The position numbers were made by a program, and so were the translations under genes. A stretch of 64,000 bases of DNA, from NCBI GenBank assembly GCA_905235575.1, contig CAJOLZ010000003.1:1-64000 (forward strand), given 5' to 3'. Shown here piece after piece: positions 45,531 through 53,008 of the stretch (positions within the stretch are counted from its first letter, which is position 1; each line of letters starts with the position of its first letter). The DNA comes from an uncultured Bacteroidaceae bacterium (GTDB lineage Bacteria; Bacteroidota; Bacteroidia; Bacteroidales; Bacteroidaceae). Below the pieces are notes generated by a model. That model did no database searches. It was not told the origin of the DNA and worked only from the letters and a program-made list of their open reading frames with translations.

Positions 45531-47963
45531 TTATTGTTTATCATTCTCTATTTCGGCCAGTAACGAGAGGAATTTGCCAGCCGGTGTCAGCCACACTTCC
45601 TTGTAGCATGCATTGTTCGTCTTCGGCCAGTAGGGTATATCGTCGTCGCCCTCCGACCGTATTCCTACCGGTATCTCGCCCACAATCTCACCCGACGAGA
45701 AACTGTCCATCGAAGGGTATCGATGTCCCTCTCCATAGATGAGCGATTGACAGAAGGGGTTCTTGCCCACCGTCCAGTAGAGTTGCTCACGCCCCATTTG
45801 CAGCAGTTCATCGTCGTCCAAGAAGCGGCCGCAGACTGCAGCGGCTTTTCCCGTGGAGAGGATGATGGCCTCGTTTCCGTTGAAGATGCCAAACCATACT
45901 GGGAAACGACGCACGAAACGGCCGTCAGCCAAAGCCACACCTCGACGAATCTGACGCTCGAAACGCATCGGCGCATCCTGCGGAGCAAACAGATGAAGCG
46001 CATAGAAGCCAGCCGAATCGAGATATTCCTCCGGCTGATATACGCCTGAGGGAGCCATCCCATAAGGCGCGGTATATGGCAAAAGTTGCTTCAGATAGCC
46101 TCCATAGAGAGCCACAGCCTGACGCCACTCGGCACAGTCGGGATGAGCAGGTTGCGTCTGACACAATGCCACGAGCGACTGCATGAAAAGTTGTTCGCGA
46201 GACTGATGAATGTAGTGAACAATGGAGCGACGTGTGGTATCGCGATAGAAGTATCCGTTCATATCGCTTTCGCGCTCCTGACACTTCAAAGTATAGCGGA
46301 TAAACTCAGCCGCGTCGTGGGCATAACGCACTTCGCCCGTCAGACGGAACATCTGCGAAGCAGCCCAACTCATGGTTGCATGGTACTGGGCTGGCGAAGT
46401 GTTATAGGTGTGCTCCATGACGTGAGGGAAAACGTCGTATCCATCGCGGCGGAACTTGTCGACGGCAAAGGCATAGTCCACCAAAGCAGCCTGCTGCAGA
46501 CTGTCACGGAAGGGACTCTGAGGCATAACCTGAGCAGCATAAGCCTCATAGGCAGCATAAAGGAAATTGTCATAAGCAACATTCTGCTTGCGCACGGTGT
46601 GGATATCATCATCGGTGCCCTCGATACCGTCGGTCCAATGCAACAAACCCATGCTGCTGGCATGATATCCGTCACCCAAACGACAGTTCAGCACAAAGCG
46701 CAAGCCCCATTCTGCCTCCTCCAACAAACGTCCGGCCAGCGTTGGATGTGAGTCTTTCCGACTCTCATAAGCCTCGAGCAGTGCATAAGCCACGTCGGCC
46801 GATTGAAGCGTTTGCTGCGAGAGGTCGCCAGCATCATGCCAACCACCGCCATAAGACACTTTCGTTCCTTCGAAATGACAGAACAGATCCGTGTGACAAG
46901 GGCCATGAATACCCTCCACAGCATAGCCGCATCGCTGGCAGAAAATATAATTCAGCAAACGCCACTGAGCATCGATGAAAACATCATCAGCTATGCTAAA
47001 AGGCTCCGTGCGACTGTCGCCAACACTGAGAACATACCGACCAGCCTTGTGAAACGAGGAGAAATCTATCTCACCGAAATGGCCGATACTGGTTGCGACA
47101 GGCCTTACACGCCCTTCAAAGACAGTCTTTCCAGTCTCTGCCTCCAGTAAGGCAAATTTTCGTTCGGTGTCGTCTACAACAATCGCTGTCTTTGAGCCTT
47201 GCGTCAGATAGCCTGACATGGAATACACAATACGCCCTTGCTCGGGTTCCCATCCCAGTTCACGGTCAGTTCGTTCCACCTTTTCCATGCGAATGTTGCG
47301 CACAAGATAGATAAAGCTGTCACACGTCGCCAAGTTCCGCCCTTTTAGGTCCGTATAAAAACTCAGGCTTCTCACCTCATCGCGCTTCAAGCCGTCTATC
47401 TCAAACACGACCTTGTTCCACCGATTGTTTGAGAGGTTTATGAGATGTGCCCCGAGCGAACCCCACGAAGAGTTCTGTAACTGAAGGTTAAGATTCATAA
47501 TTGCCGTGCCCTCGCACTGGGGAAATACTTCCATCGTCAGACGATTGAAATCCTCCATATTGCGTCCATGCAGATTGAACGAGCATCTGGCCGCACCGTA
47601 TGTGGCATAGTCAGGGTCGTCGGGAGAGCCCTTGGCCCGGCGGCCTGTGGAGACTGGCAGGCTCATTCGCAACGTGCTGTCGGCAACATAAGAGAGCGTG
47701 GCTAATCCACCTCCATTCCAGTCGGTCAACGCAGGCACAATGGGCAATTGTTCGCTGTGCAATACCGGTTTCTGTAATTGGTATGTCTCGAGCGAACGTG
47801 TACCATTGAGCGGCAATGGGCGATGCAGGATATCCGAAGCCTGCAACTGAGCGTTGAGCAACGTGTCGGAGCTCAGATTGACATCCGATGCAACTCTATG
47901 TGCCGTACTGCCACAGGCACAAAACACCTCGGCACAGAGAATTATGAAAAATGGGCGACACAT
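45531..47963 (-). CDS. GH9-family glycoside hydrolase
   Basis: The 810-residue protein has a short signal or lipoprotein-like N-terminus (MCRPFFIILCAEVFCACGS; the lipobox is not ideal). A beta-sandwich carbohydrate-binding region follows (about 90-220). Then comes an Ig-like CelD_N domain (GRIVYSMSGYLTQGSKTAIVVDD) and the GH9 (alpha/alpha)6 barrel. The signature GGWHDAGD supplies the catalytic Asp pair, and FNGNEAIILSTGKAA carries the likely acid Glu. GH9 enzymes are mostly beta-1,4-glucanases, but some cleave glucosamine oligomers. The setting with GH18, nagB and ROK genes favours chitosan or chito-oligosaccharides over cellulose, by inference. Its ATG shares one base with the GH18 stop (TAATG). 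Confidence 0.88.
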   Translation of the reverse strand: MCRPFFIILCAEVFCACGSTAHRVASDVNLSSDTLLNAQLQASDILHRPLPLNGTRSLETYQLQKPVLHSEQLPIVPALTDWNGGGLATLSYVADSTLRMSLPVSTGRRAKGSPDDPDYATYGAARCSFNLHGRNMEDFNRLTMEVFPQCEGTAIMNLNLQLQNSSWGSLGAHLINLSNNRWNKVVFEIDGLKRDEVRSLSFYTDLKGRNLATCDSFIYLVRNIRMEKVERTDRELGWEPEQGRIVYSMSGYLTQGSKTAIVVDDTERKFALLEAETGKTVFEGRVRPVATSIGHFGEIDFSSFHKAGRYVLSVGDSRTEPFSIADDVFIDAQWRLLNYIFCQRCGYAVEGIHGPCHTDLFCHFEGTKVSYGGGWHDAGDLSQQTLQSADVAYALLEAYESRKDSHPTLAGRLLEEAEWGLRFVLNCRLGDGYHASSMGLLHWTDGIEGTDDDIHTVRKQNVAYDNFLYAAYEAYAAQVMPQSPFRDSLQQAALVDYAFAVDKFRRDGYDVFPHVMEHTYNTSPAQYHATMSWAASQMFRLTGEVRYAHDAAEFIRYTLKCQERESDMNGYFYRDTTRRSIVHYIHQSREQLFMQSLVALCQTQPAHPDCAEWRQAVALYGGYLKQLLPYTAPYGMAPSGVYQPEEYLDSAGFYALHLFAPQDAPMRFERQIRRGVALADGRFVRRFPVWFGIFNGNEAIILSTGKAAAVCGRFLDDDELLQMGREQLYWTVGKNPFCQSLIYGEGHRYPSMDSFSSGEIVGEIPVGIRSEGDDDIPYWPKTNNACYKEVWLTPAGKFLSLLAEIENDKQ

Positions 47964-49690
47964 TATTCCCCGTCCTTCAATGTCCAGTGGATTGAATTCT
48001 CAAGCAGCTTCACAAAAGAAGAGTTGTCAAACAGCGATTTGCTGTGCCCAAATTGAAAGTAGACATTACGTGCTGGCTTCTCGGGATTTATCCACACTAC
48101 GGGGTGGTCGCCCATTTTTATGTTAGTCTCTGTCGTATAGCTTGCCTCGTCAACATGCGCCAAAACATGAACGTTTGGACGCGGATTCTCTTCGTATATA
48201 TACCATTCATCGCCACCGATAACGAACGTGCCGGGAACATCCTTCATTACCGGATGCACGCGGTCTTCCACTTGCACCGTACCGTCGCTTGTTTCAGCAA
48301 TATAGTTCTTATAACGAATCTTGCCCATAAAGTCGGAGAACCAGCCCCACATGGAATATCCATCGAAATCGCCGAGCAGCGAAGCATGATGGAAGCCGAT
48401 GTAACCTCCTGTTCCACGGTCGATATAGTTCTGCAAATCTTTCTGAGCAGCCTCACTCCACGCATAGGGCGGATAGTTCAACTGGAGAATAAGATGATAG
48501 GTGGCTATCTCGTCAGACTTAATGTCCTTGGCCGAGTTAAGCACTGTCAGTTCCATATTGAAACGCTCCTTGTTGTCCTCCAACCATTGCAGACCAGCGG
48601 CTGTGAAGCCCTCATGCAGTCCACCACGCTCGGCCAAAACCAAAACGCGACGTGGTGGTATGGTGCCTCTTTTATTCTGAATCAAGCTCTGATAGAGTGT
48701 GCGGCGCTCGTCACCCTGCGCATTGTCACTGGCATAGTCCCAGTACATTCCACCACGCAAATTGTTGTCCAGAATGTATTGACACTTCTCTGCCAACGAA
48801 CGTGCATCTTCATAAGCCCATATAAGTTCGCCATTGGCATTAGTGATGTAGGGGAACTTTCCCTCGTCGTCCCATCGCAAGTCATAACCTTGAGGAAGAC
48901 GCCCCGTGCGATGATACTCTCGCAATCCTTCATCATCACGCTTACCCTTTCCATAGAAAGGCACACCCATCACCAATTTCTCGCGCGGCACACCAGCTTT
49001 CAAGTGAGCCTCCACAGCCTGAGATGACGTGCAATAACCAGCATGGGGAGAGGGGAAAAGTGCTGCATGGTGTTTCGGAGCATTGCCCATGTCGTAAGCC
49101 ATCACATTCACGAGGTCCATATACTGGATACAGGATTTAAAATCGATGTACTTAGCATTGCATACCGTTGCCGCCGTTACCAGTTTCTGTTTGCCTAAGA
49201 CTTTGCGAAGGTCACGCATCAGAAGGGTGAAGTTCTCCGTATCCTGCGGCGATGAGGATATGTTCGCAGAACTCTGTGTAGGATACTCCCAATCGATATC
49301 GATACCATCCAATCCAAACTCATCCACTACTCGCTTGCAGTCCTTGGCAAAGGCCATGCGGTTCACATCGGACGCAGCCATCTCACTGAAACGTCCGCTT
49401 CCCCAACCTCCGACGGAAAGCACCACCTTCAAGGCTGGGTTCTGTTGCTTCAAGCCAACTATCATGCGCAGACGGTTCGGATTGTCGATGTTCACACCGT
49501 TAAATGTTTCGTTCACAGATCCGAAAGCATAGTTGATATGTGTCATCGTCATGGGGTCGGGCACTTCACGCGTCCATGATGTCACATAGGCAACAATAAC
49601 TGTGTTATCCACTGTTTTCTTCTTCCCTACTGCCGTTGCAGACAGCAATACAGCAGCCACGAAGGCCAACACTTTCATGCTTGTTCTCAT
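47963..49690 (-). CDS. GH18 chitinase-like enzyme fused to a C-terminal ThuA domain
   Basis: The 575-residue protein has a signal peptide (MKVLAFVAAVLLSATAVG). The GH18 barrel (about 30-340) carries SVGGWGS and the catalytic DGIDIDWEYP (DxxDxDxE complete), and also MAYDMGN and GGMYWDYASD. The C-terminal about 230 residues (RRVLVLAERGGLHEGFTAAGL...GGYIGFHHASLLGDFDGYSMWGWF) form a ThuA domain like the separate protein in this operon. It probably hydrolyses beta-1,4-GlcNAc links in chitin, host N-glycans or peptidoglycan in the periplasm or at the surface. The fusion suggests that ThuA acts on a product of the hydrolase. It shares one base with the GH9 start. Confidence 0.9.
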   Translation of the reverse strand: MRTSMKVLAFVAAVLLSATAVGKKKTVDNTVIVAYVTSWTREVPDPMTMTHINYAFGSVNETFNGVNIDNPNRLRMIVGLKQQNPALKVVLSVGGWGSGRFSEMAASDVNRMAFAKDCKRVVDEFGLDGIDIDWEYPTQSSANISSSPQDTENFTLLMRDLRKVLGKQKLVTAATVCNAKYIDFKSCIQYMDLVNVMAYDMGNAPKHHAALFPSPHAGYCTSSQAVEAHLKAGVPREKLVMGVPFYGKGKRDDEGLREYHRTGRLPQGYDLRWDDEGKFPYITNANGELIWAYEDARSLAEKCQYILDNNLRGGMYWDYASDNAQGDERRTLYQSLIQNKRGTIPPRRVLVLAERGGLHEGFTAAGLQWLEDNKERFNMELTVLNSAKDIKSDEIATYHLILQLNYPPYAWSEAAQKDLQNYIDRGTGGYIGFHHASLLGDFDGYSMWGWFSDFMGKIRYKNYIAETSDGTVQVEDRVHPVMKDVPGTFVIGGDEWYIYEENPRPNVHVLAHVDEASYTTETNIKMGDHPVVWINPEKPARNVYFQFGHSKSLFDNSSFVKLLENSIHWTLKDGE

Positions 49691-49726
49691 ATCCTGAATC
49701 TTTAATTATTATATTTCACTCCCGTT

Positions 49727-50677
49727 CTAACTTTGTCTTTTCATTCCGTCCATAGCAACTGCACCGGCACCAAGAAGGCTGATGAGATGCGGATCGAGTT
49801 TCGTGAGCACAACGCCACCGGTGACAAAGCGCACAGTGACAGTTTGAAGTTTCTCGCGGATTCGCTCCAGAAGGTAACCGTCGGCCACCATTTCTCCTCC
49901 AAGAATGACAGTGTCTGGGTCAGAGACACGCACAAGATCCATGATGAGGTTTGCCATTGCTTCGGCAGCATTATCTACAAGTTTCTTGCACAGCGGGTCA
50001 TCCTGCTGACAGAGACGGAAGACATCGGGTACATGAATGCGACCGCGCTGAGGTATTTCGAGTTTCGTGTCGTAGTATTTACATAGGAATCGAGCCTGAC
50101 GGTCAAGTCCTACACTCGAAGCGATGGTCTCCACACAATCCATGCGTCCGCAAGGACAGCGCAGTCCCACCTGCACTCCCACTCGCAGGTGTCCAACCTC
50201 GCCAGCGTTGAAATGACTGCCACGTACCTGTCTGCCACCTATCACCAGACTGGCTGCAATGCCCGTGCCTACATAGATATAGATGAAGTCCTGTGTCTGC
50301 TGTCCCAAGCCCCATCTGATGACAGCACGTGTAGCGCTTTTCACATCATTGTCGATAAAGCAGGGGATACCTGTCCACTCACTCAGTTCGGCAGCCAGGT
50401 TGATGGGATGTGTGCGTTGAGGGTCAATCTGGTACCAGATGCCCTCGTCTGCATTCACACGACCTATGAGCCCCAGTCCGATGGCCTCGGGACATTCGTT
50501 GCCCCACTCAGGTCCACCGCGAAAGTCTTCAAGGGTCGATTTAATTATCTCGAAGGCCGACTCCTGATTGAAGAAATCCAGCCGATAGTCTTTTTTCCTG
50601 AGGATGGTACCTTCATCGGTGATTTCGCCTATCATCAGCTGATAACCACTCAGATTGATGCCTAAATATGTTTTCAT
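49727..50677 (-). CDS. ROK-family protein with degenerate phosphate motif
   Basis: This 316-residue protein is clearly homologous to the ROK kinase at 43735 (CFIDNDVKSATRAV, HFNAGEVGHLRVG, CPCGRMDCVE, VILGGEMVADGYLLERI). The N-terminal ATP-phosphate motif GIDLGGTK has become GINLSGYQ, losing the Asp and the GGTK loop. It may have weak or no kinase activity and could act as a sugar sensor or structural partner. There is no N-terminal DNA-binding domain, so it is not a NagC-type repressor. It lies 15 nt after the regulator gene and 36 nt before the GH18 gene, in the same operon. Confidence 0.85.
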   Translation of the reverse strand: MKTYLGINLSGYQLMIGEITDEGTILRKKDYRLDFFNQESAFEIIKSTLEDFRGGPEWGNECPEAIGLGLIGRVNADEGIWYQIDPQRTHPINLAAELSEWTGIPCFIDNDVKSATRAVIRWGLGQQTQDFIYIYVGTGIAASLVIGGRQVRGSHFNAGEVGHLRVGVQVGLRCPCGRMDCVETIASSVGLDRQARFLCKYYDTKLEIPQRGRIHVPDVFRLCQQDDPLCKKLVDNAAEAMANLIMDLVRVSDPDTVILGGEMVADGYLLERIREKLQTVTVRFVTGGVVLTKLDPHLISLLGAGAVAMDGMKRQS

Positions 50678-50692
50678 GTATTCAGATGCTTT

Positions 50693-51673
50693 TTATAGTA
50701 TGTCACTGATTCTGCTAGGGCTGACGCCGAATTCCTTCTTGAAGCAAGTGCTGAAGTATTTGGGGTCGGAGAAACCTACCTTTGCTGATACTTCGGCTAT
50801 GGGATAGGGACGCCGCGAGAGCATTTCCTTGGCGCGAGAGAGACGCAGTATGCGGATGATGTCGTTGGGACCTTTACCTGTGAGTGTCTTTATCTTGTTA
50901 TAGACAGATGAGCGGCTCATGGCCAGTTCGTAGCAAAGGTCGCTGATGGCAAAGTCAGAGTTGGAGAGCTGGCTTTCGATGATTCGGAACACCTTTCCCA
51001 TGAAGTCCTTGTCAAGCTGCGTCTTGTATTCCAATCGTTCGGGCCGTCCGTTCATGGCCACGACCTCTTCTCGCAAGTGCTGACGTCGGCGCAGGATGCT
51101 ATGGATGCGGGTGCGCAGAATATCTGTATCGAAAGGTTTTGTGATATAATCATCGGCTCCAGCCTCGAGTCCATAGATGATATTCTCACGCTCCGATAGA
51201 GCTGACAGAAGTATGAAGGCTATGTGGCTGGTCTCTACCGAGTCGTGCAGTTTGCGACAGAGTTCATCACCAGGTATGACGGACAGGAGAACGTCGGAAA
51301 TCACAATGTCAGGATTCAGACTGACAGCCATCTCCCATGCCTCGCCACCAGTGGAAGCTTCCACCACGTCGAACTCATCGGCAAGTTGCTTGCAGAGATA
51401 GGCGCGCTGGTCGGCATCCTCATCGACAACAAGGATGAGATTGCGGTCGGAGCGCGCAAACGTGGGACGACCGTCGCTGGTCAATACCGAGGGCGAAGGG
51501 CGTACCGAAGTGGAGGGTACGGGCTCATCGGGCTCACTCTTTATGCCCAGCATCTCGTCTATCTCGTGAGCTATCCAGAAGAGTTCCAGACGCACGCTCT
51601 CCGATTCTTTCCGCGCCAACAACTCGGCCAGACGGATTTTGATGAGCGATATTTTCTGTTCCAAATGTTCCAT
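50693..51673 (-). CDS. Orphan response regulator with AraC-type DNA-binding domain
   Basis: The 326-residue protein starts with a short helical N-terminus and a Pro/Ser linker. A receiver domain follows (LILVVDEDADQRAYL, phospho-acceptor Asp in DIVISDVLL, LLSALS and the Lys of DDYITKPFD). The C-terminus is an AraC HTH domain (ISDLCYELAMSRSSVYNKIKTLTGKGPNDIIRILRLSRAKEML...VGFSDPKYFSTCFKKEFGVSP). It looks exactly like the C-terminal third of Bacteroidetes hybrid two-component regulators, but the sensor and kinase parts are absent. It is likely the transcription factor of this operon, activated by an unlinked kinase. Confidence 0.9.
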   Translation of the reverse strand: MEHLEQKISLIKIRLAELLARKESESVRLELFWIAHEIDEMLGIKSEPDEPVPSTSVRPSPSVLTSDGRPTFARSDRNLILVVDEDADQRAYLCKQLADEFDVVEASTGGEAWEMAVSLNPDIVISDVLLSVIPGDELCRKLHDSVETSHIAFILLSALSERENIIYGLEAGADDYITKPFDTDILRTRIHSILRRRQHLREEVVAMNGRPERLEYKTQLDKDFMGKVFRIIESQLSNSDFAISDLCYELAMSRSSVYNKIKTLTGKGPNDIIRILRLSRAKEMLSRRPYPIAEVSAKVGFSDPKYFSTCFKKEFGVSPSRISDIL

Positions 51674-51687
51674 AGTATGGAGAGAAC

Positions 51688-52884
51688 TTAGATCTTAACT
51701 TTCATATTTATACGTAACATGAGCCGCACCACCTGAACAACCAGCAAGGCATAACCCAGCGATAGCAACAGACCGACAATGCCTTGATACCAGCTCCACG
51801 GGAAGTGGAAGCCCAAGATACCGCGCAACGGATACCACACGTAGGGCACCAGATAGCACGTCAGCGTTGCAGTTCCAGCTGGAGCGATGAAAGCAAACCA
51901 GTTCGCTTTTCCACGTACATCCGTCAACCAATGGAGGGCTGCCAGCATGGGGAAGAAGATGGCCAGCGAGAAGAAAGCCCACGTAGGAGTGGCCTGTATC
52001 TTAGAGATTATCCAGAAGCGGTGGCATACAAAACCCAGAGCGAGACTCACAAGACCCACTGCCACAAAGAGCGTAATCAGACGACGATGCCGGCCGTTGG
52101 CTGTATAGTGCTGCAACAACATAGATGCAGCCATGCCTGACAGGCCCAATGCATGCCCCGTCCACCCTCCGGGAACAAAGGGGAGCACGACGATGTGGCT
52201 GAACCATTCATGGGGAATGAGTGACGAGTTGCTCACGACACACAGCAACAGACCCACGGCCCATGCAATCAGGACACCGGGCAACGTGCGCCGAGCCAAC
52301 AGGTAAGCCAAAGCACAAACCAGATAAGTCCAGCCTATCAGACCCAGAATACCCCACCATCCGATGGCGAACGAAGGGCCGTGGACATCGCAATAGACAA
52401 TGAGTCCGACCAACACAAGCGCGCCCAGCCATTGCAAGATGCACACACACTTCCTATTCCAAGCACGCGGATAGTCTAACCATACCAAGAAGATGCCGCC
52501 CACCATCAGGAGCGAATAGGTGAGATATGAGATGCCACCCACGCCACGCTCGCAGTTGAGTGTAAACAGCCCCATGGCCAGCAGGGCAAACGTACGTCGC
52601 AGGATGTGGCCAAGTACTTGAAACTGGGAATCGCCGCGGCGCAGACGACCATCGATGGCCAACGGAACAGACAGACCTACACAAAAGAGAAAAGCTGGGA
52701 ATATCACATCGGAAAATCCCAGCATATCCTCATTGTATGCAGCGTGAAACATCCAGTGGGGCACCTCCTTCAGTCCGGGAATGTCGTTCACAAAGAGCAT
52801 AAGTGTCATTGTGAGGGCGCGCATCACGTCGATGGAGGCCACACGGAGGTTCTGGTTCGCAGTTTTTTCGGTCATCGTTCGCAT
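51688..52884 (-). CDS. HGSNAT-like (DUF5009) multi-span acyltransferase
   Basis: The 398-residue protein with about 11 spans begins RVASIDVMRALTMTLMLFVNDIPGLKEVPHWMFHAAYNEDMLGFSDVIFPAFLFCVGLSVPLAI. This matches the heparan-alpha-glucosaminide N-acetyltransferase/DUF5009 family: SIDVMRAL start, a conserved His in the first loop, and DVIFPAFLF. Members move acetyl groups from cytoplasmic acetyl-CoA to terminal glucosamine on the other side of the membrane. That would suit a locus for glucosamine polymers. It is the first gene of the amino-sugar operon, with a -7 element 21 nt upstream. Confidence 0.8.
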   Translation of the reverse strand: MRTMTEKTANQNLRVASIDVMRALTMTLMLFVNDIPGLKEVPHWMFHAAYNEDMLGFSDVIFPAFLFCVGLSVPLAIDGRLRRGDSQFQVLGHILRRTFALLAMGLFTLNCERGVGGISYLTYSLLMVGGIFLVWLDYPRAWNRKCVCILQWLGALVLVGLIVYCDVHGPSFAIGWWGILGLIGWTYLVCALAYLLARRTLPGVLIAWAVGLLLCVVSNSSLIPHEWFSHIVVLPFVPGGWTGHALGLSGMAASMLLQHYTANGRHRRLITLFVAVGLVSLALGFVCHRFWIISKIQATPTWAFFSLAIFFPMLAALHWLTDVRGKANWFAFIAPAGTATLTCYLVPYVWYPLRGILGFHFPWSWYQGIVGLLLSLGYALLVVQVVRLMLRINMKVKI

Positions 52885-52904
52885 CGTTTTTGCAATTTCC
52901 TCCG

Positions 52905-52912
52905 CAAAGATA
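52905..52912 (-). promoter_or_regulatory. -7 element (TATCTTTG) of the amino-sugar operon
   Basis: The minus strand reads TATCTTTG, 21 nt before the first ATG of the operon. No good -33 element is seen, consistent with activator control by the encoded regulator (inference). Confidence 0.55.
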
Positions 52913-53008
52913 CGACAGCGAACAGATTCTTAGGGTGTAAGATTCGCTTTTTCTTGTTGAATTATTGTCAAAAGGCTTCTTTACGCCCTTTCTACACCCT
53001 GTTTCGGT

